Source of the DNA: Streptomyces sp. NBC_01294 | GTDB lineage: Bacteria > Actinomycetota > Actinomycetes > Streptomycetales > Streptomycetaceae | Assembly (NCBI RefSeq): GCF_035917235.1 | Contig: NZ_CP108423.1 | Span: forward strand, 7,841,501 to 7,905,500 | Reading direction: 5' to 3' | Length of the DNA stretch: 64,000 nt | In this document: positions 34,490-42,693 of the stretch, piece by piece | How the letters are laid out: each line of letters opens with the position of its first letter | Numbering within the stretch: position 1 is the stretch's first letter | Position numbers and translations under genes: made by a program | Notes under the pieces: generated by a model | What the model saw: only the letters and a program-made list of their open reading frames with translations | Database searches by the model: none | What the model was told of the DNA's origin: nothing

Positions 34490-35620
34490 CTATACGGGCT
34501 GCTCTCGGGCCCGGGTGTTCGAGGACCGCACGGCAAGGATCGCGATGTCGTCGTCGAGCCGTCCGTCACTGTGGTGGAGCAGGGCCCGATGAAGCCGCTC
34601 GAGCAGTTCGCGGGGCGGCGCCGGGCTCTGCTCGCGCATCCACTCCGGCAGCGGGAAGAACTCGCCGTCGCGGTCCCTCGTCTCCGTGACACCGTCCGTG
34701 TAGAGCAGCAGCTGGTCACCCGGAGTGAACATGAGGGTGTCGACGCAGTAGTGGTCGCCGATGAGCGACGCGAGGTTGAGGGGCGGAGAGGGGGTGGTGG
34801 GCTCTACGACGCGGATCTCGCCGCGGCGCACGAGCAGGGGCGGCGGGTGCCCGCAGTTGAGAATTCTGACGCGGCCTCCGCCGTGCGGGATCTCCGCGAG
34901 GAGAGCGGTCGCGAAGCGCTCGGGCAGGTCCAGGGCGGGGAACGCGGCGCTGTGGCGGGAGATGCTGGCCTCCAGGCGATGGACGACGCCCCGCAGATCG
35001 GGTTCGTCGTACACGGCCTCCCTGAAGCTGTTGATCACCGCTGAGGCCGCCCCCACCGCGGACAGGCCCTTGCCGCGCACGTCGCCGATGAGCAGCCGGA
35101 CCCCGAACGGCGTGTCGACCGCCTCGTAGAAGTCTCCGCCGATCCGGGCCTGCTCCTGGGCCGCCACATACAGCGACTCGATCTCGACGTCCTCGATGCG
35201 GCGCGGCAGCGGGCGCAGCAGTACCTTCTGGGCCGCGTCGGCGACGAGCCGGACGTGGAGGAGCGTTTTCTCGCGTTGGAGCCGGACATGGCTCGCGTAG
35301 GCGGCCGCCAAGGTGACCGCGATGATCGCAGCCGCCGTGTAGGGCGTCCCCAGGTCGGTGTAGGCGAAGCTCAGGCCGATCATGGCCATCAGGCAGAACG
35401 TCCCCAGCAGGATCGTGGGGAGCACCGGCCACATCGCGGCGGCGAGGGCGGGTGCGGCAGGAAGGAGCCGGCTGAAGGCGAACTCCCTCGGCGTGGAGAA
35501 CGCCAGGGCGGTGATGAGGACGGTAACGATCACCGGTGACAGCAGCGCTGCGTCCCACCGGCGTCCGTAGAGAGGGCGATGGCGCCCCGACCGTCTTGGC
35601 CTGATCACAGAATGCATCAT
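34490..35620 (-). CDS. Membrane-bound SpoIIE-type PP2C phosphatase
   Basis: 376 residues. An N-terminal block of four hydrophobic helices (about residues 27-110: LLSPVIVTVLITALAF, AAPALAAAMWPVLPTILLG, FCLMAMIGLSFAY, AAAIIAVTLAAAYA) precedes a coiled linker (VRLQREKTLLHVRLVADAAQ) and a SpoIIE domain: RIGGDFYEAVDTPFGVRLLI, GDVRGKGLSAVGAASAVINS, CGHPPPLLV and LLLYTDGVTETR, with metal-binding Asp residues intact. It likely dephosphorylates an anti-anti-sigma factor in response to a membrane signal. Starts at ATG 35620 (a second ATG follows at once). No partner is encoded nearby. Confidence 0.9.
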   Translation of the reverse strand: MMHSVIRPRRSGRHRPLYGRRWDAALLSPVIVTVLITALAFSTPREFAFSRLLPAAPALAAAMWPVLPTILLGTFCLMAMIGLSFAYTDLGTPYTAAAIIAVTLAAAYASHVRLQREKTLLHVRLVADAAQKVLLRPLPRRIEDVEIESLYVAAQEQARIGGDFYEAVDTPFGVRLLIGDVRGKGLSAVGAASAVINSFREAVYDEPDLRGVVHRLEASISRHSAAFPALDLPERFATALLAEIPHGGGRVRILNCGHPPPLLVRRGEIRVVEPTTPSPPLNLASLIGDHYCVDTLMFTPGDQLLLYTDGVTETRDRDGEFFPLPEWMREQSPAPPRELLERLHRALLHHSDGRLDDDIAILAVRSSNTRAREQPV

Positions 35621-35997
35621 ATCGGTGTAAAAAGACCTCGGCTGCGACAGTACCTACCGCTCACGCTCGGTGATCAGCCGCCGGCGCCTCAGACGCGCCC
35701 GGTCCGCTCGATCGAGGCCCCCACGCTCGGCCGCCACGACGAGATCGCCGTCCCGCACACAGGCCACCGAAGCCGCGGCAACCCAGCGGCACCCGCTCAG
35801 CCGAAGCTCACACACAGTAACCACGATCCGGACCTCGGTCACGGACCCGCGGCGGCCAGGCAGGCCGGGACGGGACACCCGTCGCAGTGGGCATCCGGAC
35901 GGCAGCTGCTGTTCGTGAACATCTCGTTGCCGGCCTGCGCCTTTGCGGCCAGGTCCGTCGATACTGACCCCGCGATCGAGGAGCGGTGGGGGCAGCG
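35621..35997. other. Intergenic region between SpoIIE phosphatase and TauE/SafE
   Basis: No gene I can support. A minus-strand frame (35654-35878) without RBS or family is probably chance. GAGGAG at 35979 lies too close to the GTG at 35986 to be a good start signal. Confidence 0.45.
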
Positions 35998-36813
35998 GTG
36001 GACTGGACGATCTGGGCTGGGCTGGCGGCCGGCCTGCTGATCTCGACGGTGACCGCGCCGGTCGGCGTGTCCGGGGCGGTGTTCCTGCTCCCGGTCCAGC
36101 TCAGTGTCCTCGGTGTGCCCAGCCCCGCGGTCACGCCGACGAACCTGCTGTTCAACGTGGTGGCCGGGCCCGGCGCTCTCTGGCGGTACCGCCGCGACGG
36201 CGCTCTGGGCGGCGGACTGGCGCGGCGCCTGGTTCTCTGGACGCTGCCCGGCGTCATCGTCGGCGCCGCGGTCCGCGTCTTCGCCCTCCCCGGCCCGGAC
36301 GTCTTCCGCGTACTGGTCGCCGCCCTCCTGCTGCCCCTCGGAGCGTGGCTGTGCCTCCGCACCCTGCGCCCGGCCCGTCAGCACCCCGACGCGGGTCCCG
36401 ACGCGGCCGATCCGTCGGCGCCCGTGCTCGCCGGCCTGGCCCTGACGGTCGGGGTGGTGGGCGGGATCTACGGGATCGGAGGCGGTTCCCTGCTAGGGCC
36501 CATCCTCGCCGCGCGCGGCATGCCCATGGCACGCATCGCACCGGCCACGCTCGCCGCCACCTTCACCACCTCCGTCGCCGGGGCCGCCGCCTACGCCGTA
36601 CTGGCCCTGACGAGCCCCGGCGCCGTCGCGCCCGACTGGTGGCTGGGCCTGGCCTGCGGCCTCGGCGGACTGATCGGCGGCTACCTCGGCGCCCGCCTTC
36701 AGTCCCACCTCCCCGAAGCCGCCCTGTGCCTGCTCCTCGGCGCCCTCGCCGCCGGCCTCGGCGCGCTGTACGCCGTCCAGGCCCTGCGGTGGGCCGTGGC
36801 GCCAGTAGGGTGA
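35998..36813 (+). CDS. TauE/SafE family membrane permease (sulfite/anion exporter)
   Basis: 271 residues from GTG 35998 (GGGGG upstream; GTG 35986 adds four residues). Eight hydrophobic segments in two repeats; the hallmark glycine-rich loops are VTAPVGVSGAVFLLPVQLS in the first half and GVVGGIYGIGGGSLLGPILA in the second. The family exports sulfite, sulfoacetate or related organic anions. It is not in the organosulfur operon but lies only 1.6 kb beyond it, so relief of sulfite made by desulfonation is conceivable. Its last base overlaps the TerB fragment. Confidence 0.88.
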   Translation: MDWTIWAGLAAGLLISTVTAPVGVSGAVFLLPVQLSVLGVPSPAVTPTNLLFNVVAGPGALWRYRRDGALGGGLARRLVLWTLPGVIVGAAVRVFALPGPDVFRVLVAALLLPLGAWLCLRTLRPARQHPDAGPDAADPSAPVLAGLALTVGVVGGIYGIGGGSLLGPILAARGMPMARIAPATLAATFTTSVAGAAAYAVLALTSPGAVAPDWWLGLACGLGGLIGGYLGARLQSHLPEAALCLLLGALAAGLGALYAVQALRWAVAPVG

Positions 36814-36893
36814 TGTACGCCCGCGTCGCCGCCGCCGACGGCACCGTCGACCCCTCCGAGCGGCAGCGGGTCACCCGGCTGATCACCAGGACG
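36813..36893 (+). pseudogene. TerB-like fragment
   Basis: Immediately after TauE/SafE, the frame reads MYARVAAADGTVDPSERQRV then TRLITRTEG, which resembles the first acidic helix-loop (DG-x-x-x-x-E) of TerB-type tellurite-resistance domains. Nothing downstream continues it. It may be a leftover of a TerB gene once paired with the TerD gene at 37814. Confidence 0.4.
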
Positions 36894-36934
36894 GAGGGGG
36901 TCCGCCAGCGCATGCCGAGCCGAAAGGGACTGTC

Positions 36935-37579
36935 ATGGACCACCTCCCCGCGGACCCGACGGCGCTTCACCCCTTTCCCGACCAGCCGCGCGTGGTGTTG
37001 CTGAAGCCGCTGGTGACCTCCGAGCTGATCGAGGTCGGGGAGTACTCCTACTACGACGATCCGGAGGACCCGACCGCGTTCGAGACCCGGAACGTGCTCT
37101 ACCACTACGGGCCGGAGCGACTCGTCATCGGGAAGTTCTGCGCGCTGGGCACGGGGGTGCGGTTCATCATGAACGGCGCCAACCACCGTATGGACGGCCC
37201 CTCCACGTTCCCCTTCCCCATCATGGGCGGCTCCTGGGCCGACCACTTCGACCTGCTCACCGGCCTGCCCGGCAGGGGAGACACGGTCGTCGGCAACGAC
37301 GTCTGGTTCGGCTACGGCACCATGGTCATGCCCGGAGTGCGCATCGGGCACGGCGCGATCATCGCCTCCGGCGCTGTCGTCGTCGACGACGTCCCTGACT
37401 ACGGCATCGTCGGCGGCAACCCGGCCAGGCTCATCCGCACCCGGTACAACGACGACGACATCGCCCGCCTGCTCTCCCTCGCATGGTGGGACTGGCCCGC
37501 GGAACACCTCACCGCACACGTCCGGACCATCATGTCCGGCACCATCGACGACCTCGAAGAGATCGCGCCCCGAGTCTGA
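36935..37579 (+). CDS. CatB/Vat-like xenobiotic O-acetyltransferase
   Basis: 214 residues, ATG 36935 with AAAGGGACTG upstream. Left-handed beta-helix (hexapeptide) protein: KFCALGTGVRFIMNGANHRM with the catalytic His of the GANH motif, MDGPSTFPFPIMGGSW, VVGNDVWFGYGTMVMPGVRI and GHGAIIASGAVVVDDVPDYG. This is the arrangement of streptogramin A (Vat) and CatB acetyltransferases, trimeric enzymes using acetyl-CoA. Many chromosomal relatives have unknown substrates, so antibiotic modification should not be assumed. Cytosolic. Neighbouring TerB/TerD sequences suggest no pathway. Confidence 0.92.
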   Translation: MDHLPADPTALHPFPDQPRVVLLKPLVTSELIEVGEYSYYDDPEDPTAFETRNVLYHYGPERLVIGKFCALGTGVRFIMNGANHRMDGPSTFPFPIMGGSWADHFDLLTGLPGRGDTVVGNDVWFGYGTMVMPGVRIGHGAIIASGAVVVDDVPDYGIVGGNPARLIRTRYNDDDIARLLSLAWWDWPAEHLTAHVRTIMSGTIDDLEEIAPRV

Positions 37580-37604
37580 CCCGCCGACAAGGCCCGCGTG
37601 TCGC

Positions 37605-37629
37605 GGCAGGGCAGGGCAGGGCAGGGCAG
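37605..37629. repeat. GGCAG tandem repeat, 5 copies
   Basis: Five perfect 5-bp units just after the acetyltransferase stop codon, in the spacer before the TerD gene. Confidence 0.8.
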
Positions 37630-37813
37630 ACCGGCAGGGCGGGGCAAACGTCTGCCCGGTCCGCCACCACAGCGGGGTGGCGGCCTCAAGGGGGGCCGCT
37701 CCGTGTCCGCGTGGGTCACACACAATATTTCCACGCAATGTAGATTCCAGGCTCCGACACCTGGTGCATCGGAACCCCTGCGTCCCGATGCCCGGACACG
37801 AGAGGGATGCGAC

Positions 37814-38383
37814 ATGGGTGTGAGCCTGTCCAAGGGCGGCAATGTCTCGCTGAGCAAGGAGGCTCCCGGTCTGACCGCGGTACTGGTCGGCCTGGGCTGG
37901 GACGTCCGCACGACCACCGGCACCGACTACGACCTCGACGCGAGCGCGCTGCTCGTCGGCGAGTCGGGCAAGGTCGCCTCCAGCGGCAACTTCGTGTTCT
38001 ACAACAACCTCAAGAGCCCGGACGGTTCGGTCGAGCACACCGGGGACAACCTCACGGGTGAGGGCGAGGGTGACGACGAGGTCATCAAGGTCAACCTCGC
38101 CGCCGTCCCCGCGGACGTCTCGAAGATCACCTTCCCCGTCTCCATCCACGAGGCCGAGAGCCGCGGCCACAGCTTCGGTCAGGTCCGCAACGCCTTCATC
38201 CGAGTCGTCAACCAGGCCGACGGCGCCGAACTCGCCCGCTACGACCTCTCCGAGGACGCTGCCACCGAGACCGCGATGATCTTCGGCGAGCTCTACCGCA
38301 ACGGCGCGGAGTGGAAGTTCCGCGCCGTCGGACAGGGCTACGCCTCCGGCCTGGCCGGCATCACCGCCGACTTCGGGGTGTAA
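37814..38383 (+). CDS. terD: TerD family stress/tellurite-resistance protein
   Basis: 189 residues, typical length. ATG 37814 with GAGAGGGATG upstream. Characteristic segments: [31 protein letters not shown] calcium-binding loop ([18 protein letters not shown]), [20 protein letters not shown], and [15 protein letters not shown]. TerD proteins bind Ca2+ and act in stress, differentiation and calcium signalling in Streptomyces; several paralogues per genome are usual. A strong terminator follows. Upstream 230 bp contains its promoter and a GGCAG repeat. The symbol is by family and not by proven orthology. Confidence 0.95.
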   Translation: MGVSLSKGGNVSLSKEAPGLTAVLVGLGWDVRTTTGTDYDLDASALLVGESGKVASSGNFVFYNNLKSPDGSVEHTGDNLTGEGEGDDEVIKVNLAAVPADVSKITFPVSIHEAESRGHSFGQVRNAFIRVVNQADGAELARYDLSEDAATETAMIFGELYRNGAEWKFRAVGQGYASGLAGITADFGV

Positions 38384-38879
38384 CGAGACAGGTGGCTGTG
38401 GCGGGCCGGGGTGCACCCGACCCGCCACAACAACCCGGTCCGGCTCGGGTGATCCGGCCAGGGCACGACTGGAGGGCCGCCGTTCGCTCCACGCCGCGTG
38501 GGTCGGTCACCTGGTGCTCGGCGCAGATGCCCGCACGCGACTCACGACGCCTGCGGGCTGTCATCGCTGCCTTCCACGCCTTGAGCGACGGCCCCCCGGC
38601 AACCTCGCCCGAGGCGATCGGGCTGCAACAACGGCCTGAGACGCTGGTCCCTTTGCCTCCGAAGGGAGACCGTGCCGGGGACGGTCGAGGGAGGTTCGGC
38701 GTAGGCCACGCAATCGGCAATTTTGCCGCCGCCCGCGGGCTCCGTCAACAACCGTCACCTGTCCAGCGCACACCGACACCGCGCTGCACCGTGAGGACGA
38801 CCGTTCACCGGACCAGTACAACCTTCCGCCCGCCGCGCGAGTCGCATCCCGGACGTACCTGATCCACCAGGGAGAACGC
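38384..38879. other. Intergenic region between terD and lipoprotein gene
   Basis: About 500 bp with the terD terminator at its left end. I see no gene: all frames are arginine/proline-rich without RBS or family. Confidence 0.5.
38397..38429 (+). terminator. Terminator after terD
   Basis: TGTGGCGGG pairs perfectly with CCCGCCACA, and within the loop CGGG pairs with CCCG, giving a 13-bp stem broken by one mismatch. Located 13 bp after the TerD stop codon. Confidence 0.8.
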
Positions 38880-39668
38880 ATGAACATCGCGGGCGGCAGA
38901 CCAGACGGCAGACGAGGCAAGGCGGCCGCGGGGCTGCTGCTGGCGGCGGCCCTGACCGCGGGCTGCACCGCCGCGGACCCGGCCGGTCCCGCGGCTCCGA
39001 AACCGCTCCAGGCCACGGCCACCGCCGCGGGGGGCGGCGCACCCTCCACGCCGGTGCCGCCACCCGCAACCCGCCCGCTCGACGCCGCCGAACTGCTCAC
39101 GGCCGCCCTGCCGGACGGCGAGATCGGCCCCGCCGGATCCAGCGAGAAGAAGGTGTACGCACGCGACCTGGCGTGGGCCCCCAAGTCCATCAGCGTTCCC
39201 GATTGCGTGCTGATCGTCGACCCGTACCGGGACAGGTCGCAGCCCACGACCGTGGTCCAGACCTTCCGCAGCGAGGAGAATCTCGAGTGGACCGGCGCGA
39301 CCACACTCACCGCCCACCCCGGACCGGCCGCGGCCGCCGCGGAGTTCAACCGGCTCCGCAAGGGCCTGCAGGGCTGCCGCGAGTTCCGCACGCCCGGCGC
39401 CGGCGTCGGCACACGTACCACCCTCGCCGAGGGACGGGCGCCCGCGCAGGGCGACGAGGCCGTGGCCTACACCCTGACGTCCTGGACCGATGTCAGTGAC
39501 ATCAACCCCGACGCGAAGGAGATCCGCACCATCCGCAGGTCCACGGTGGTGCGGATCGGCTCGGTGATCGCCGAGTTCGAGCTGGAGCCGTCCCCCTCGG
39601 TGGAAACCATGGAGTTCCCCACCGAGCTCATGACCCGTCAGGTACAGCGGCTACGCAACCTCCGCTGA
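38880..39668 (+). CDS. Lipoprotein with PknH-like extracellular sensor domain
   Basis: 262 residues; ATG 38880 with CAGGGAGAA upstream. Signal peptide with lipobox (AAGLLLAAALTAGC), then a Pro/Ala/Thr-rich linker (to about residue 65) and a globular domain with AAELLTAALPDGEIGPAGSS, conserved cysteines (SVPDCVLIV, LQGCREF) and FRSEENLEWTGATTLTAH. The cysteine pair and layout recall the extracytoplasmic PknH-like sensor domain found in stand-alone actinomycete lipoproteins. Probably anchored on the outer face of the membrane. Ligand unknown. Monocistronic. Confidence 0.8.
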   Translation: MNIAGGRPDGRRGKAAAGLLLAAALTAGCTAADPAGPAAPKPLQATATAAGGGAPSTPVPPPATRPLDAAELLTAALPDGEIGPAGSSEKKVYARDLAWAPKSISVPDCVLIVDPYRDRSQPTTVVQTFRSEENLEWTGATTLTAHPGPAAAAAEFNRLRKGLQGCREFRTPGAGVGTRTTLAEGRAPAQGDEAVAYTLTSWTDVSDINPDAKEIRTIRRSTVVRIGSVIAEFELEPSPSVETMEFPTELMTRQVQRLRNLR

Positions 39669-39793
39669 CCGCCGACCGCGGCTTGTCGATCAGACGCTCG
39701 GCGATCCCGCCGAAGGCGGGGAGAGCGAGGAGGGCCGCCGCGTGGTCGACGGGAGCGGCGAGGGCGAGGACGATCCAGGCGGCTGAACGGGCG

Positions 39794-40882
39794 TCACGGG
39801 TGGCGTTCGAGATAGATGCTGGTGAAGACGGCAACCTTGGCCCGCAGGACCCAGGGGTCGAAGGGCTTGGCGATGTAGTCGACCGCTCCGGCGGCGTAAC
39901 CGCGGGCGGAGTGTTCGGGATCCGTGCCCATCGCGGTGAGGAAGATGATCGGCACGTCACGGGTGCGTGGTCGGCGTTTGATGTGCGCGGCGGTCTCGTA
40001 GCCGTCCATGTCGGGCATCTGCACGTCCATGATGATGACCGCGAAGTCGTCGTGGTCCAGGAGGGCTTTGAGTGCTTCGCGCCCCGAGGAGACGGCGACG
40101 AGTTCCTGGTCGAGGGTGGACAGTACGGCGCTCATGGCGAGCAGGTTGTTGGGCTGATCGTCCACCACGAGGATCTTGGGCATGCCCTTGGGCGCCGGCC
40201 CGGTGGCGGGCAGGGGGACCGCGGTCTGCTGAACCTGTTCGACGGCCTCGAGCTGCCGTTCCAGGAGCGCGCACCGTTCTTCCGCTTCGCTGTGCTGCTT
40301 CTGGGCGGCGAGCAGCTCCGTGCAGAGCCGGGCCACTTCGTCCTGCAGGGTGTCCCGTTCCCGAAGGAGTTCGGAGACGTCGGGGTGGGCGGCCGCCAGG
40401 CGGTCCGCCCGTTCCCGCTCGGTGCTCCATTCGGCTTCCAGGTGGTTCAGGCGCACTTCCAGGTCGGCGATGCGGTGCTGGCGATCCAGCAGGGCGTCCC
40501 CCAGTACGTCGCCGCGGACGGTAGAGCGGCGCGAGACCCTGTCGGCGTCGGCGAGCTGCTGTTCCAGTACTTCCATGGCGTGCTTGGGCGAGGTGCTGAC
40601 GGTGAGGGCGGCGCGGTGCAGGCCGCGTAGGAGCTCGATGGCCTCGGGGGTGGCGCTCAGCCCCCGGTGCTCGGCGAGGTCGGTGAACAGATCCATCACC
40701 ACCTCCCAAGGAGGCACTCGGGTTCCGCTCAGGTAGCGGGAGAGCGTGCCCGGATCACGGGTCCGGCGGGCAGCATACCTGCGCACCGAGACGTCCAGCC
40801 CGTCGAACAGTTCCCGTAACGCCTGTGCCAGAGCCCGGGCTTCCTGCGGTAGAGCGTGCCCGAGCGGCCGGAGTTCACCCAC
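39794..40882 (-). CDS. Response regulator with N-terminal HTH and coiled coil
   Basis: 362 residues, GTG 40882 preceded by GGGAGGGGGAACC. Residues 1-75 look like an XRE-type HTH (VSVRRYAARRTRDPGTLSRY, then LSGTRVPPWEVVMDLFTDLA). Residues 100-215 form a long coiled coil (LEVRLNHLEAEWSTERERAD). Residues about 235-355 are a receiver domain: acidic pair in KILVVDDQPNN, phospho-acceptor Asp in AVIIMDVQMPDMDG, Thr in IIFLTAM, Lys in YIAKPFDP. It has no output domain beyond the HTH, so phosphorylation may act through the coiled coil. No histidine kinase is adjacent. Its start overlaps the end of a small membrane protein gene. Confidence 0.88.
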   Translation of the reverse strand: MGELRPLGHALPQEARALAQALRELFDGLDVSVRRYAARRTRDPGTLSRYLSGTRVPPWEVVMDLFTDLAEHRGLSATPEAIELLRGLHRAALTVSTSPKHAMEVLEQQLADADRVSRRSTVRGDVLGDALLDRQHRIADLEVRLNHLEAEWSTERERADRLAAAHPDVSELLRERDTLQDEVARLCTELLAAQKQHSEAEERCALLERQLEAVEQVQQTAVPLPATGPAPKGMPKILVVDDQPNNLLAMSAVLSTLDQELVAVSSGREALKALLDHDDFAVIIMDVQMPDMDGYETAAHIKRRPRTRDVPIIFLTAMGTDPEHSARGYAAGAVDYIAKPFDPWVLRAKVAVFTSIYLERHP

Positions 40883-41111
40883 GACGGTTCCCCCTCCCGG
40901 CGCCCTTCCGGGAGGGGGACTGCCCCTCGGAGTCCGCCGCGACCAGCCGATTGAAGAACGGCACCGCGAGGCCGGCGGCCGCCAGACCGCACAGCAGGCT
41001 GCGGGCCGTCCCTTCGCCGGCGAATGCCGTCAGCACGCCGGCGACGGCTCCTGCCAGGGCTGCCAGCAAGAGCACCAGAGCCGCCCGCAGCGACAACAGT
41101 GAATGGTCCAT
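40875..41111 (-). CDS. Small two-helix membrane protein upstream of the response regulator
   Basis: 78 residues from ATG 41111. Two hydrophobic helices: SLRAALVLLLAALAGAVAGV and SLLCGLAAAGLAVPFF, then a basic soluble tail (SRKGAGRGNRRG). The stop codon overlaps the GTG of the response regulator by 8 bp, so translation of the two is probably coupled. It might be a membrane partner of the regulator. No family recognised. Confidence 0.65.
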   Translation of the reverse strand: MDHSLLSLRAALVLLLAALAGAVAGVLTAFAGEGTARSLLCGLAAAGLAVPFFNRLVAADSEGQSPSRKGAGRGNRRG

Positions 41112-41415
41112 CACGTCCCTCGTCTTGAAATTCGCACCAGGCCGGACCGGGCGCTCCACGGCTCTTCCGGCAGAAGCCGGAGGAGAGACCCACAGCATGG
41201 AACGTGAACGGACCGTTGCGCCCGGGCAACAGGGATATCGGCAACGTTGGCGGACATCTGGCACCACGGGGCAGTCCTTGCAACGCCGTTCCCGCCCGTC
41301 AGCGGGCATACCGACGGATCCGGAAGCGTGGCAACGGCCGCATCGGTGTCGGGTGTTGCAACAGGCCGAGACCGAGACGCCGCCGACGGCAATCGTTCGG
41401 GCAGGGTGCGGGGTG
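41112..41415. other. Intergenic region between small membrane protein and HEAT-like pseudogene
   Basis: No gene supported. Contains an imperfect hairpin near 41159-41190 (CTCTTCCGGC...GCCGGAGGAGAG). It must carry promoters for both divergent units. Confidence 0.45.
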
Positions 41416-42615
41416 ATGAGCTACCACGACGAGACGTCCCGCACCCTTTCATACGCCTCCCACGACTGCCTGGAGGGCCTGCTGCAGCGGGGGCGCGGCC
41501 TGGGCGCGATACGGGCGCACCAGGATGCGGACGAGGCCGCCGCGTTCGTGTACGACGGGATCCGCCGGGACTGGAATTAGGACTACCAGACCGACATCCG
41601 CTACCTCTACCAGGCGCGGCTGATCCGGGACTTGAACCTGTCGCCGAAGCCGGTCGTCGACCAGCTGGCGGGGGACGAGGAGGAGTGGTCGCGGGCGGCC
41701 GACGTGCTGGTGCTGCTCGCCGTCGCCGGTTCGGACGAGGCCCGCGAGGGGCTTCGGACGTACGTACGGGAGGGTGAGCACTGGGCCCGCGTACTGGAGT
41801 CGGTCGCGGACAGCTGGCCGGGCGAGTGGTGGGAGGACCTGGGCGACGTCGCGCGGGCCCGGATCGGCGGGGAGGAGGATCTTCCGTGGTCCTTCGAGCC
41901 GTGGAGCCGGTTCGGGCTCGAGGTGCCGGGCCGGCGGTTTCCTCCGCGACCCTCGCTGGACGGGCTGAGCGACGAGGAGCTGCTCCTTCTGCTGGCCGCC
42001 GACGACACGGAGTCCGGCACGACCTCCGGCACGACCTCCGGCACGAAGGCCGACGCACTGCGGGCGCTGGCCGGCCGGGAGCCGGCCGAGGGACTGCTCC
42101 CGCTGGTGCCCTCACTCGGCACCGGGAACGGCCGTCGGCCCCTGCCCTTCCTCCGGCGGGCGGTCGACCGACTGGGAGCCCTCGCGGTGCCGGCGGCCCG
42201 CGGGTGGGCCGTGGACGAGCGGGAGTGGCTGTCCCGGCTGGGGACGGACGTCCTGGCCGACCACCCCGGCCCCGAGGCGATACCGGGGCTCGTGGCCGAA
42301 CTCGCCGACCAGTGGGAGGCACGCGTCTGGTGCGGCCCCGACGAGACGGCGAAGCGGCTGGCCCGCTTCGGACCCGAAGCCGCCGACGCCGTTCCCGTCC
42401 TGCGGGCCTACTGGCTGCACACCCCGCACTCGTACGAACGGGCCGGCTACCTGCAAGCGCTCGCCGCGATCGACCCGACCGGGCTGGACGACGCGTACAC
42501 CGAGTCGCTCTGGGACTGCGAGAAGCGGACACGGCTGCTGGGCATTGCCTCGGCACCCCACCGACCACAGACCATGGAACGGATCGCCGTGCTGCGCGAC
42601 GACACGATGCGCTGA
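41416..42615 (+). pseudogene. HEAT-like repeat protein interrupted by in-frame TAG
   Basis: Reading from ATG 41416, 54 residues (TLSYASHDCLEGLLQRGRGL...VYDGIRRDWN) are followed by TAG at 41578-41580. The same frame then continues without break for 345 codons (DYQTDIRYLYQARLIRDLNL ... ERIAVLRDDTMR). The downstream part has HEAT-like helical pairs (AADVLVLLAVAGSDEAREGL, ADAVPVLRAYWLHTPHSYER). Sequence quality on both sides of the stop is equally protein-like, so a single nonsense change (for example from CAG or GAG) split a gene of about 400 codons. A low-complexity stretch (SGTTSGTTSGTK) sits near the middle. Ancestor function unknown. Confidence 0.7.
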
Positions 42616-42693
42616 CGCGATGTTGACGCGGCCCTCGCGGAGGTCGGTCGTCGGAGGAGCCGATGGTGCGCGAGCCCTCCGTGGTCCAAGGGC

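Noticed and set aside
35654..35878. Minus-strand 74-codon frame
   Set aside because: No RBS and no family; arginine-rich end suggests chance.
36935..37579. Calling the Vat-like enzyme a streptogramin resistance gene
   Set aside because: Family motifs are present, but many chromosomal relatives have unknown substrates and no antibiotic cluster is adjacent.
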